A stretch of DNA of 64,000 nt from Dermanyssus gallinae (GCA_003439945.1 QVRM01002466.1:533501-597500); one strand, 5' to 3'; positions 10,784 to 22,230 are shown, counted from the first letter of the stretch. A program made the numbers and translations. The notes: generated from the letters alone by a model not told the origin.

Positions 10784-10908
10784 TTTTTTTTGTGGAGGAG
10801 GCATTAAATGCAGTTACGCACTATTGCTACGAGTCTCTATCTCTAGCAGTGTGGGACTCGACCCCAACGGTTGGATGTTACTCCGTTGAGACCCATACCC
10901 ACTAAACG
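10784..10908 (-). mobile_element. SINE copy with separate box A and box B (family II)
   Basis: On the minus strand it starts TTTAGTGGGTATGGG (box-A-like) and continues through CTCAACGGAGTAACATCC to GGGGTCGAGTCCCACACTG (box B). It ends with TGCCTCCTCCAC and a run of eight A. It is the only copy in the window that keeps the stretch of about 33 bases between the two boxes. The others join TTTAGTGGG directly to the T-arm. Confidence 0.7.
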
Positions 10909-11039
10909 CACCTCCCCCCTTAAGCTTCACTCTCTGATAGCCCAGATCTTCATAAAAACAGTACTATGGACTATCAGGAGAAATGGCGAGCGCCCTTTCA
11001 GATCAATTGGCTAGGGTCGCCCAGAGGATCCAGCACTTG

Positions 11040-11930
11040 TCTAACACCGGCAAGCCCGTTTTCTTCAAGCTGCACTTCTCTATGGATGCTTTCAGGTTGA
11101 AGCCGCAGTTGTGCCTGTCTTTCTTTGCACTTTTCATGTTTCTCATGGAGGACTTCTTTTGCCGTCGCTGCTCCCAGTTTCCAGGCCTGCTCACTGGAGA
11201 CAATGTATTCTGTAAACTTTATTAAGCTGGACCGAGGTGGGTCGCTGACCTCGTGGCCGAGCACTGTAGCAGTGTGTGACCTGTAGTGTCCTCATGTGCC
11301 TCTTGGCAAAATACGCATATCGGCGACAAAGCCTTTCCAATTCGGGACAAATACGAGTTGAAGTTTCCGTGTCCTGTGAGGATTTGGGTGAGGTGATAGG
11401 TGAGGTCTCCCCCAGGCCTCTCTATCCATGCCTTGATATCTGGCAGCAGTACGCGCAGGGATCCTCCAGGACCCCCGGGGGGGATGGCGTCCCACTCCTC
11501 CTGCCATATCTTATAATTTATTAATGATGCCAATGGAGCGGCAATTGTCTCCCGAGAACCTGCCATGTCTTAATTGTCTCGTTTCTCTCACTGTCTTTTT
11601 CCGTTTGGGTAGGGGAACCTAATTCCCATAGTCGCTTCCTTTCGAGTGCCTTAAGATCCCAGGGGATCGACCCTGCCAGCACCAGAGCAGCATTTGTGCT
11701 GACTGTGCGCTACCCCTGGATTACCCTCAGGGCTGCCACCCTCTGGGTTCTCCGTAGAATCTGTTTCGCTTTCTTCGTCTTGAGAGTTGCTCTCACCCAA
11801 ACTGGCGCTCCAAATAATGCAATTGATTCCGCGACCGTCATTAGCAGTGCCCTTGTGCGGGCCCGGGGGCCATGGATGTTCGGCAGAATCTTGGCTATGG
11901 CCTTGGCTGCTTTGATGTGACCCACCAGTG
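11040..11930 (-). pseudogene. R1-type LINE pol, 3' end
   Basis: Three overlapping minus-strand frames cover the end of a non-LTR pol protein. At 11710-11925: AIAKILPNIHGPRARTRALL, then GAPVWV and LRRTQRVAALRV, the RT thumb region. At 11222-11566: WQEEWDAIPP, LTYHLTQILTGHGNFNSYL, then a zinc knuckle CVFCQEAHEDTTGHTLLQC (Cys-x2-Cys-x9-His-x4-Cys). At 10998-11264: the short C-terminal tail. The frame changes between blocks show at least two indels. The RT catalytic core lies outside the preserved part. R1, TRAS and Jockey-group elements share this layout, and R1-type fits best. Confidence 0.8.
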
Positions 11931-11962
11931 TCTTCTACGGGTGAACATGCTCTCGCTTGCAA

Positions 11963-12635
11963 GAGGACAGTAAAAACAAGATTAACGAACTCGTCGCGCT
12001 GGCGTAGTCGTGAAGACGTGCAGATGTGTTGTTGTTGTTATTAGAGTTGGAATGATTGGTGTGTCAGACGTAGCTCTCTGTGTGCAATTTGGATCGCTAA
12101 AACAACGTTATCGGTAGTAATAGTTTTCGAGTTTTATTACCACCGTCAAGAAAACTACTAGTGAAAATAGCGTACGGCTTATGTAAGAAAATCACGCAGA
12201 TAGAGAGAGCGATCAAGAGCGATCAAACGTTGGCCTTACTTAACTATGAGTGTTTTTGCGGTGTCATTGGTTTATGCAACCACAGTTAGGCGTTAAGGAC
12301 ACGGACGCGACGCCGAAGGGCAGATGATAAGCAAGTTTGCAGTGTGGCGTCAATTCGTTCCATTTATCGCAAGGGCCATATCTACGGCCCATGTCTTTGG
12401 CCGGCGTGCAAAGTGGCATGTGTGGCCGAAAGCAACTTGTTTACAGCAGCTGCTGCTGCTGTTGCTCTTAATAAATGTATACAACAACGTAAAAACGAAA
12501 GCATCAGCTTACGCCACAACGGCAACAACAGTCGCAGTCGGCGATCGCAGGGTGGCGGCCTGTGATGACCACGTTTTGCAATCGTTCTTTCCAAGCTTCT
12601 AATGCTAGAACGACTCCAACTTGTACTTCTACCGC

Positions 12636-12636
<1 letters not shown>
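11963..12636. other. no gene seen
   Basis: Short frames only. The frames at 12324-12602, 12344-12565 and 12382-12594 overlap each other on both strands and show no domain. Confidence 0.5.
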
Positions 12637-12666
<30 letters not shown>

Positions 12667-12667
12667 T
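12637..12667. repeat. (ATT)n microsatellite
   Basis: About ten ATT units, about 80 bases from the 3' end of the R2-like element at 12746-13895. Confidence 0.9.
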
Positions 12668-12745
12668 ATTCAATTTTTCAGTATTTCCCTACAATTGTGG
12701 GACCCAAACGTGTACCCGCGTAAGCTCACCCCCTCCCCCCCCTTC

Positions 12746-13895
12746 TCAATCCATAGAGCCGATGCTAGCGGCGGCGTTTTCCCTACACACTGCGAGCGAG
12801 AGTTGCTGACGCAAAAACTCGCCCTCGCGCTGGTCACCCGTGTTAGCACTAATTTTGACACCTAGGTCTTTGAGGAGGATACTTGTGCTCTTGCTGATTG
12901 GGCCCATCGTTTCCATGGCGACGGGTACGAAGTGATATCTCCTCCCCAAATCACAGTATTTACGTTTCTTTGCGATCTCGGCATGTTCAGCAACCCACCC
13001 TGACCTGATGGCGCTGTGCATCAGGTATGACGGAGCCACTGTACATGATACCGTGGCATCCCATACCAGGCATTTGCCGTTAGACCATGGCCGGATGGTG
13101 ACGCCGTCTGGTCTCTTGTCGTCTTCGAGGCCCAACCTGGGCTCCAGGGTGCTTGGTATGCCGGCTCTACGAAGAGCCTTCTTTAGGATCGCGTTGATTT
13201 CCGCGTGTCTGGGAGCCCTACCAGGGCTTTTAGTGCAGCCTAAAGGGTGCAGTCCGTCCTCATCCACTGTTTTTCCACACGCCTTACACTCGTATGGCTC
13301 ACATATGGGAGCGCCTATTCTGAGAGCGGCCACCATGCGGAAGGAGGTGTTGTCCAGCATGGTGCACAGCTGTGATGAAGGAAGTGCTCTTAGAAAGCCA
13401 CTGCTGAAAGTGTCACGGGCGGCTATGAATACCGCTCTCTCTGTCGGGGATTGGATGTCATCTAAGATCGTGCGAGCGGTCGTTTGACACTTGTAGCTGT
13501 CAAGCATGTGCTGTGTAGGGTGTTGCTCCCAGGGGCCAGGGCCTATCGATTGTCTAGCTACCAACTCAGCTTCGTCCCTCTTTCCGCGCAGCACAGAATG
13601 AACATCCGGTTCTAACAACGTCTCCGCAAGACCCGAGAACTTTATGATAGAGGCCGCGTAGCACAACGAAGCTCTGCCACGGACCTTAGTCCCAATCCTC
13701 CTTTGCTGAGAGGAAGTGTGGCTCTTTCCCAGGATCTGTCGGTAAGGGCCACGTTTAGAACTTCACTCAGTATCTCCTTTGCCACCTCGTCAAATGCTTG
13801 CAAATTATCACAATGGTGACCTGTGGAGGACGTGCGTAGAATGTAGTTTAGCCTAGGTGATCCTAGGCTGTATCTCCATAGGCATAAAGTAGCCT
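12746..13895 (-). pseudogene. R2-like element: RT thumb, zinc finger and endonuclease
   Basis: This is the best preserved coding relic. The frame 12746-13666 runs 306 codons without a stop. The CCHC motif C127-x2-C130-x9-H140-x3-C144 is followed by GR..RHAEINAILKKAL and by the endonuclease core KRPDG (residues 184-188), LVWDAT (200-205) and the K-rich KKRKY (233-237), then FVPVA.ET.GP and FLRQQLSLAV. PD, D and K match the PD-(D/E)xK nuclease of R2/NeSL-type elements, which nicks the target for target-primed reverse transcription. The upstream part at 13642-13895 lies in another frame: SPRLNYILRT, then LNVALTDRSWERATLP and GGLGLRS. The RT palm is missing, and the relic begins right at an (ATT)n tract. 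The plus-strand frame 13008-13487 is its antisense shadow. Confidence 0.85.
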
Positions 13896-13897
<2 letters not shown>

Positions 13898-13970
<73 letters not shown>

Positions 13971-13972
13971 TT
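13898..13972. repeat. (ATT)n microsatellite
   Basis: About 25 ATT units with one imperfection. It directly abuts the truncated upstream edge of the R2-like relic. Confidence 0.95.
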
Positions 13973-16900
13973 ACTGCTAGCATCACGGCAGCAGTTGCGC
14001 TAGCAAGGGTGGCCACATTGGCCATTTTCGTCGAAGTTTCACTTGTGGCTAAAGAGAGACCATCTTGCTCAACTGCCATGGCACAGGCAACGTTTGATGT
14101 TAGTCATCTGAACGGTTGGAATCATACACACGTCTCCCGAATGACCAAGCTACCAACAACGGCTGCTGGTACTCTGTTACTCTTAGCGTGTAATCGCCTC
14201 AAGGGTTTATCCGAACGTTATTCAGGTGCTACGCTAAGCCCAATATGCTGACGAGTTTCTAGAGAACACCTTATCTCCAAGTAATCTTATCGGCGATCGA
14301 GGTGCCGGGAAGGCCGGCTAGAGCTCCTAAGAAAATAGACAATTGCTGTTTGAACGAGGACAACACGCTTTGACTTCTAATGAGCTTTCATTTTTAGCTT
14401 CAATTTCAGTTTTACCAATTTCAACGATGCATCATGATATATGTGACGAAGGCTATCAACCACTGAACTGACGGAGACCCGAATTTACATTGTAAGTGCT
14501 CTTGTTCTGATTTAAATTGTAGACTTTGCAGGCACTTTGTTGCTCCAGGGTCAAATGGGTCTCACCCGCTTTTTGGCCCTTTTTGGAACATCTCTTTAAC
14601 TTTGAAATAGGAAACAGAGTATTGTTATGTGGGTTTGTACAACCGTTTATACAACCAGTTCTTCTCACAGTGTAGAACGACCAAGCGCAGAACCCAAGTG
14701 CGCTGGCAAATTGTATCATCATCATCATCTGTTTTATTGTGTTACATATGCACTCCTGGCGTGTTCGAATACAGTAAGAAATAAATCCCCCCACATCTGA
14801 AATCCAATATGCGATCGAGGTAGAGCCAGAAGCCAGATACGTACTGGCTGCTGCAGCCACCAAGGCTACCTCGCTAAAAACTATAACATCACTTAGGTGC
14901 AAACGCCCTTCTAACTATTACGGTCACGTCGAACTTCCCTCTTATAGACACGTTATGTCTCACAAATCTGTGTTGCACAAACATCTATGCGAGCCATGAT
15001 GTGTACAAGCGGACAGTCTTCTCGTAGACGCAGTCTAAAAGTCCTAGGTAGTCCTGCAAGTAAGCTTGTTGAGAACCAAGAAGTTCAATACAATGCAGCT
15101 TTATTTAATTCGCAAATTAATTTGCATTCTAAGTCGGCACATAATTATAATGTTATTGTTTAATAATACGACGATGACAACGACGTGACAGCTGACAACC
15201 AAGCGCATGTGCCTATTTTAAGCAGATGAGCAAAATGAGCTTGAAAATAACTGTATAGAAATTTAAAAGAAAAAGAAAAAGCTGGCGTGCCGCAGCCAGA
15301 TGATTGGGTCGAACACCAAATCATCTTTTTCGTATAGTGAACATTATTAGCGGCGAAAGCGAGCGTTATTAACGGCGAGTTGCAAAGCTGCTTGTTCCAG
15401 TGCGTAAGTAAGCGCCTAACGTTTGACGGATATATAGTGCAGCCCTGACTCTTTTGCGATTGACAGATGTTGTTGGTAAAAGTTCCTAATGGCTTCGAAT
15501 GGCTTCGCACCTGCTGGTGGCGGCTGTAACGTCACCGTTCTCGGCCCTCTCAGTGACGATGGACATTTTGCCAATCAACAGATATTGACTTCCTTTGTGA
15601 GCTTACACACGCTTACGCACGTGAGCTCACGCGATTGTGCCCTTCGTGTTACCTTACAGAAGTGCCAATTTGCTATTTTGGCTGAAAATGCTTTATCCTT
15701 CAATACATTAAATGCGCATTGTAGATTTAGTTATGAATTAGTGCTTCGCCATAACTTATGTAAACTCTGTTTTATTTTTGTTAGGTTTTTTTTAGATTGT
15801 AGGGCAGAATGTGGCCAACCGGCTTGTGTTCGCCACAGAAGATGCGAGAATCCGCTCGTTTATGTTCGAACGGCTTTTACTGGGTTTGCAGTGGGGAAAC
15901 GCGGTCACAATCACGGCGACTATGCGTCACTGGACCCAACAACGACTAACGGGCTACACTAACTAATGGCCAGGGGGATGGCAATTAACTTGAGTGCACG
16001 TTCAAGGTCTAATTGTTCTCCTGCCTACGAGATGACCACGCTGCACATCGGCTTTAACCGTTCTAGACGCAACAAGTATTTATAAGAACAACAATATAGA
16101 ACTGTCTTAATAACAAATTCAGTAGGTTTTCTGTTGGTTTTATCGTGCATGCCGAAAAAAAACTGGTTAGTGTCGATATCTGGCTGACAGTAGTGTTTGT
16201 GACAATCAGCTTCTCTGATAATAGAAAATAAACAAGCGGACACGTTTGTAAGGTGTGAATCTCTCGTTGCAACTGTTGCATACTTTCCATAGAGCAAACG
16301 AGCACCAACTCTCATTGGAAAGCAACTGCCAGACACGCTCAAATTCTGCTCACTGTTTATGTATATGCTAATTTTTAAATGATCGCTAATAAAAATCGCC
16401 GCTAGTTTGAAAAACTGATAGTGGTAACTTCAACTTTAACCTTGCAAATATTTACGCGGAAGCTTGCTACATAGAAGCAGATAATGGTTGTGGGCTGGTG
16501 GTGAAGGCCGAGAATATACTTTTAATATATCAGTATGCCTAAAACTACCACAACATTTTTCCTGTGCCTTAAGGACAAACGCCGTTTAAGGAATTAAATT
16601 CATAGCTCGGAAGGGATGATCAGACCCATGCCAAACAAATTGCGGCGATATAAGAGCAAAATACCACCCATTGTATTGGGCGTTTTGCGGTAGAGTGTAA
16701 TCCATTTCTCGTCAACCGAAGAACCCAGCGTGTCCATTGGTACGTTCCCCGGCCCCAGATCACAGCTCTGCTGCTTGAGTGTGAGACAAATATTAGCACA
16801 TGCGAATGAAGAGTGTCCTAATAAACAGATGTTTTATTGCAGGTAATTGGCTCCGTTAAAGCTAGCTTGTTGTTTCTAGTGTGGCAGAGAACCCCCGAAA

Positions 16901-17234
16901 ACGTTCATAGTGCTGCTATTTGCAAATTTCCATTTTTTCCACGTAGTACTCTGAACACGCAAGTCACACGAGTTTGGTATGGGTATGGATTTTGCATACC
17001 TGCAACACACTTTAAAATAAACGTTTCGTACATTTTGCATAGTTGTAGCCCATATTTGATAATTATTCTTTTTTACTCGCTCGCTATACAAATATAGGTG
17101 TAAATATACTCGTTATGTAGTATATAGGGAGGGCGCTTGTAAAAACCGTCGTTCTCTACTAATTGAACATGAGCAACTCTAATAGAGTGGAGCTCATTAA
17201 GACAAACTATGAAAGGGTGTTTGGTTGAAAGCAT
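13973..17234. other. no gene seen
   Basis: Only short to medium frames occur, the longest being 14456-14902 on minus and 15489-15962 on plus (157 codons). Neither shows a domain, signal peptide or supporting splice context that I can recognise. A (CAT)n run lies near 14717-14729. Confidence 0.45.
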
Positions 17235-17510
17235 TTTGGTGGACGCGTAATCACCCACAAAGCACACGCTCCGTGGCCACCTGGTTTGTGCGACCTGACA
17301 CCAGCGGACCTTTTCCTGTGGAGCTTTCTGTAGAGCAAGGTGTTCACCAGTAAGCCCGCTACCATCGATAAGCTGAAGGAAAATGTTCCGCGCAAGGTTT
17401 CGGCAATTACGCACAAGTTATGCCAAAAAGTCATTAAAAATGGTGTATCTCCTTTTGACAATGACAAAAAACCCGGGGATAGGAGGCATCTTCCCGACGT
17501 CATCTTTTAG
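17235..17510 (+). pseudogene. Tc1/mariner-type transposase C-terminus relic
   Basis: The plus-strand frame reads FGGRVITHK, WPPGLCDLTPADLFLWSFL, stop, SKVFTSKPATIDKLKENV, KLCQKVI, then RRHLPDVIF and a stop at 17508-17510. The WPP.S.DLTP.D.FLW block followed by K.KV....P.TI..LK is the end of a widespread arthropod transposase family of the Tc1/mariner superfamily, and it carries the third catalytic acidic residue. One in-frame TAG interrupts it. The N-terminal two thirds are absent or unrecognisable. It is related in type to the relic at 60600-61110. Confidence 0.75.
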
Positions 17511-17819
17511 ATATTACACTATGCAAGATCCATTCTAATAAAACTCGAATTTTGCTCATACCTAGTCTACTTTTTCTTCTATGTTTAAACGCCTTTTTTA
17601 TGGCAGCAATATAATATTTATTCGTATATATTGAAGGTAAGACCTGTCTTATTACAAACGAACACACCGGATCAAATAAATGAAACTGTCACACATCCTA
17701 CAGATTCGCCTGCGTTCAGTCTAGCATAGTTCCGCGGGCAGAGGCGGCGTTACCCGCTAAATGTAGAGCGATCATTTTTGGTGCAGATATCTAAAAACCC
17801 TGGTGCCCGCTGTTGTAAA

Positions 17820-18260
17820 ACGGCTAAGTGTTTTGCCGACTCGTTGAATAAGGTGGTAGGTACCACCCAGATTGCTGGTGGTGAGTTGTGGTCCTTTTTT
17901 TTATAAGAAAAGGACTTTCAGCTTACCGACCGGCAGTACCCCCCAATAAGGGGTTTTAGTGTTTCGACAGTCGTCTTGAATGTGGCCGCCAGGTCAGAAC
18001 TAATACCCCCCGGAGTATTTGAACTAGGTTAGACAAAGTGGGTTGACTGAATTTACTCTACTATATCTAGTAGGCTTGCGCGCAGGAGGGCTTTGGGAAT
18101 AAGGAAATGAGGATCGCCTTCGTCCTGGGTCGACGAGATTCCCCGCATGTTTAAACGCCTAAAAAGTGACTTGCCGCATCTTGTGGCTTAGTAAGATTAA
18201 TATAGTTTTAGTTTAGTAGTAGAAGTAGTGGTAGTAGTAAATATATGTATATATGGCGTT
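17820..18260 (+). repeat. possible 3' untranslated module of a retroelement
   Basis: A non-coding block with GGTGGTAGGTACCACCCAG, a T8-9 run near 17895, CAGTACCCCCCAATAAGGGG and a G/C-rich middle. It ends in TTTAGTTTAGTAGTAG plus GTA repeats before ATATATG. Simple terminal repeats of this kind are common at non-LTR element 3' ends. Only one copy is seen in the window, so the call is tentative. Confidence 0.25.
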
Positions 18261-18761
18261 AACCTGCTCGGAGTTGGAGCTCGAATGTCTACTGCAACAA
18301 GGTAATTTGAAATTGAATAGTTTCAGTACTTCACGATATTTTGCTATCTGGCGTGGTCGCACTTATTTAGCATCGCAATTACTTCGTGCACGCCGTTTGT
18401 GCTGTAGTCGTTTATAAGCAAGCTTGTGGCTTACGTTTAGGGCATACAACATTGCCACTGCAGGCTGGTGAAGACGGCTTCTGCCGACGCTCCGCGCAGT
18501 CTTTGCTTGTCGTCTATAAACACCAGTCGCTTCGTAGCCGTATAGATTTAGAGCGGAGGCAAGGTCACCGAGTAACGACATTGCATCATGCAACACTCAG
18601 CCGTACATACTGTAACGCCATCTAAAGTAAAGATTATTACTACGACTTTTATCCCAATATTGAGCCGACTTATCGCCGAAACTAGTCTGCTGCACAACGG
18701 CTTACCGCATCTGCTGCTGCTGTGTTCTGCGTTGCGAAATAGCAAATAAGGCGTATTACCG

Positions 18762-19617
18762 TGGACGCTCTTTACGCAAAGACTGCATACGAACTTTCGA
18801 AAGAAGAAAGACGCACGGTGTTCACAGCCGTGGTCTATATAATGCGAAAAGACCTAAAAGTACTATTTAAAGGTCATCAAACAAAATAACTCTTTTTGCT
18901 TATTGCGGACAATCAAGAAGCAAATCTAAACTCGATGTTTGGATGGATCTTGCTAAAATCCAATAGCATAACGACACAGGCGCTGAACAGCTTGATCAAA
19001 CAGCTAATATCAGAAACGAGGCGGTTTATATCGATCTACGACGACGAGGAAACCACAAACCGTGGTCTGATGAGTCACATGCAAGAATGACATCCTTAAA
19101 AAGAAGGAAAAACCAACAGCTTTTACGCTCGGCGATAATGTAAGGAAAACATATAGGATTACGACAATTGACAACTACGTTGTAGGTGCTAACAAGCATG
19201 TAAAGCCGTGGATATTGTTACCAACGAAGCGCAGGAACATTGCTTCTAAAGTTTCTGTGAATCTAATTGTTGAACATCTAGACAAATATTTAATCGTCCA
19301 CAATCCAATAAAGTCATACTTGAGGGAAACGGGCACAACGATCACTTATACAACGAGGAATTGAATTTTTGCCAACGAAGAATGTGAATCCCTTCTTTAT
19401 ATACGTAAAAGCAGCAAAACCCGGTATTATAGGAAAACAAGAGCTTAAGGATAGCATTGAACATGTTCCACTTACCAAAGGACTCATGGGAACCACTCTA
19501 CTGGCTGGTGAAATCACCGAAATCGAGAGACAAGCAGTTCTTCTGCTTGTTTGTAAATATAAAGAAATAGAAACGGTTTCAAAACTGACAAGGAATCCTG
19601 TCGCAGAATATCCTTAG
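18762..19617 (+). pseudogene. unassigned decayed coding region
   Basis: Three successive open stretches on one strand give a Lys/Thr/Ile-rich protein of about 270 residues. At 18762-19090 it runs from VDALYAKTAYELSKEERR to GLMSHMQE with one TAA at about 18887. At about 19108-19371 it contains LGDNVRKTYRITTIDNYVVG, HVKPWILLPTKRRN and YLIVHNPIKSYL. At about 19350-19617 it contains FLPTKNVNPFFIYVKAAKPG, LLAGEITEIERQAVLL and YKEIETVSKL. The frames change at short indels. The order and length look like an old gene rather than chance. I recognise no family. A LINE RT fragment follows at 19690, so it could be the upstream part of the same element, but no endonuclease motif is visible. Confidence 0.4.
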
Positions 19618-19689
19618 CAAGTCATCTAGTAAAACTGTTAAAAATATGCTGATTGCGAATCCACTACTAACTTAAAGTTTGGCAAAAAT

Positions 19690-20190
19690 ATCAGGCCACC
19701 AGGATGGACCTTTTTTGTAGAAGGTTGTGCGAAGAGGCGATGTCCGGCCTGATGGCACTTATAGAAAAACAATCAACAGCAGAGTACGCACACGCTGTAG
19801 ATTTCACGGCACTTAACAAAAAATGAACAGAGCAAAGCTCATGAAAACATCTATTTTATTACTGATAACACACTTACTAGCGATCCAGTTCGGGGACAGG
19901 GTTATGAAATCTTACAAGGCAAGAAGGAGACCTAGTATCATCGTTGCTGTTTATACTAATTGCAAATATTCTACTTAATTATTATATCAAGGGGTAGTCA
20001 ATGTATTTATATTTGCGGAAATGTGTGTGATTTGTACATATCTACGCTGATGAGCTGCAGAACTCATTAAACCTAATATTATTATGGACAAACAGCATGC
20101 ATATGAAAGTTAACGTATCAAAAACGCATATAATGATGCTTAGAAAACGACGTTTCGTTAGCAAGTTTGATTTATGCCACACACATAATC
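19690..20190 (+). pseudogene. LINE reverse transcriptase relic
   Basis: Fragments in several frames follow RT order. First comes GWTFFVEGCAEEAMSGLMAL then AHAVDFTALN, corresponding to F..GRS..DA and the DF..AFD block. Next is TRQEGDLVSSLLFILI, the R.GD.LS..LF block. Last is IYADELQNSL, LILLWTNSMHMKVNVSKTH, where YADE at 20043-20054 replaces the catalytic YADD/FADD box. The tail N..KT motif is clear. The loss of the second Asp and the frame changes show a dead copy. It resembles CR1/Jockey-group LINEs more than R2-like elements. Confidence 0.65.
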
Positions 20191-20205
20191 GTCATTTTAC
20201 TTCGT

Positions 20206-21999
20206 TCAACGGTAGAGTTTTAAGATATTCTTGTAAGTGGCAAACTGCAAATGTACGTACTTTGGAGGCACGCAGAACGTCAATTTGCACCCGTGTGGGG
20301 AGACTAGCTCCGCTCCCAATCTCAACCTGACTAGCATTCGTGTAGACACATCGTCCAGGAGGGTGCTTAGCTGAGGGCTTGGAAGGGCGTGCAGCCATGC
20401 ACCTGTACCCGGCGAGGAAACTGCCTGTAATCTTGAGTTTTTAGCGGCCGTAGTTGCTCGGTATAAGCTGCTCCACCGACCGTACTTAGTCAGTTCTGAC
20501 CACTCGCGCTGAGGAGAAGGAATCTCCGGCAGAGACCCACAGAATGCGATGGCGTTATCTTGAGTGTGTTCAAGCGGCCCGGAAGTTTGCACTTGCCCGG
20601 GAGTCCAGAATAGACTCGCAACCGCAGGTTGAGTACAGATTCCAACGCAAGGCCCAGCTCCAGGTTAATTTCCTCCAACTGGGCTGAGAAGGCTAAACTG
20701 TTGATTCCCCTGAACAGGTAGTTCAGCCTCGACTCGGAGAAGCGTGAACGCAGAAGGCACAACGCCCGGTGAGCACCCAGCTGGGGAAGGCGATTAAAAC
20801 CAATCTCGAGTTTTTTTCTCCCGCCTTCGATTGCCGGCCCAAGGTGGCAATCGAACGCGGGTAAAGGAACAGGTATACGCCAAGAAGATCCATATCGTTG
20901 CTTGTTACGCGGCAACCTGGAAGTAGATTCTGTATAGCGGAGATTTCAGCTGTAACTAATGACCGATGATGTGAATCTCACAGTTGAGTGGGTTCAGCTC
21001 TGAACCACTTTTCTTTGTTTATGCTGAAACCTCTCAGCATTAATATAGGGGATTACGGGAATCGTGATGTACATGCGTCACCACAGCCAGTGACTAGTGT
21101 GGGACTCACAAACCCACTAACACCTGCCTCCCCCCCACCCCCAGGGAACGGTAATTGCTAGGCATCGCTTCGTATTGCTCCGAACCACTGCATGTGGCGA
21201 AACTAGGTGTCATTTTAAGTTCTCACAGACCGTACTAGCGTCACTTCCAATGACCCCGTCATCCAAATACCAAACATTGAGTGGACTCTTGAGTGAGTTA
21301 ACCGAGTCCTTAACGGCAAGGTAAAAAGAGGGGGGCGAGATGATCTCCCTGCTGAACCCCTACAATTAAAGTGAGCAATACCGAGGGTAAGACCAAGCCA
21401 TAGGCCAGTTAAACGCGTTCTTAATGTAAAGTTCAACTAGCACGGATAGATCGATCCAAAAATCTATGAAAGAAAAGCTTTTGTAGCGTGATCGTTGTTT
21501 TAGCACCGCCTTGCTGGAAAAAACCCAACTGATAAGGCCCCACGGCTTGGTTAATAACATCTCTAGAGTCGTTCACTGCCAATTTTGCCGTGATCCAACG
21601 CAGTACCAATGAACAAGCGATAAGTCTAAGCGAGCTTTTTTTCTTTAGCGCGAACAGCCTTGCTTCGAAGATGAGGAGACACCCCTTGGATGCTGAACTC
21701 CCTATCACACAAGTCCGGTTGCGCAGGGGGTGTTTTTCCCGTAACGACGCTACGGCGACTGGTTCGTGGACCATAAGGTCGTCAGATAGAAGAAGGCGGG
21801 CTGTCCCTGACACGTCCGATAGCTTGGCCGACACGGCTCGACTGATTTCGCTCAGCATTACCACGCGACTCGTCCACGGTAAGCAGAAGAGCCATTTTGT
21901 CGAACGAAGCCGAACGCTGCGTCGGAACGCCACCAAGTTTTTCCTTATGACCACTGCCAGAGAGGGTGTATCTCTGCAGCCTATTGATAACCTCAGCAC
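20206..21999 (-). pseudogene. R2-like element: RT domain through pre-zinc-finger region
   Basis: This is the longest R2-like relic, read from high to low coordinates. At 21433-21999: ARLFALKKKSSLRLIACSLV, ITAKLAVNDSRDV, AVGPYQLGFFQQGGA, the start of the RT fingers and palm. Near 21400: VLVELYIKNAFN, the first catalytic block with Tyr in place of Asp. At 21240-21345: GVQQGD and, after a one-base shift, FYLAVKDSVNSLKSPLNVW followed by YLDD at 21258-21269, the catalytic box intact. At 20490-20915: RLPQLGAHRALCLLRSRFSE and RLNYLFR. At 20206-20592: AVSSPGTGAWLHALPS, LLDDVSTRMLVRLRLGAEL. It stops before the zinc motif. Several frameshifts are present. A SINE trace interrupts it at 21.1 kb. Confidence 0.85.
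21092..21120 (-). mobile_element. SINE trace, fused box A/B type (family II)
   Basis: The minus strand reads TTAGTGGGTTTGTGAGTCCC and then ACACTAGTCA, matching the head of the family II SINE. It lies inside the R2-like relic, so it probably inserted after that element arrived. Confidence 0.5.
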
Positions 22000-22230
22000 G
22001 ACTGGGGCGAAGGAGAAAAGCCCAAGCTAGGCGGCGTCATCGTTGTCTAAGGCAACCCCTAAGCATCATCGGAGGCCAACGCCTCTGACAGGGCGTCAGC
22101 CACCGATAAAGCGCAAGGTGAAAGCGATCCGACTGGGCCACTGCCAAGTCAGGCCGCGGCATACGAACCAGGTAACGCCCCACTATTCGCGGTAAGCCAC
22201 CGAAACCACGTCCGCACATCGTGATGTTCG

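Noticed and set aside
13008..13487. 159-codon plus-strand frame
   Set aside because: It is exactly antisense to the R2-like zinc-finger/endonuclease frame, which has clear family motifs.
15489..15962. 157-codon plus-strand frame
   Set aside because: It has no recognisable motif, membrane segment or splice support, and its length alone is not convincing in a 64-kb window.
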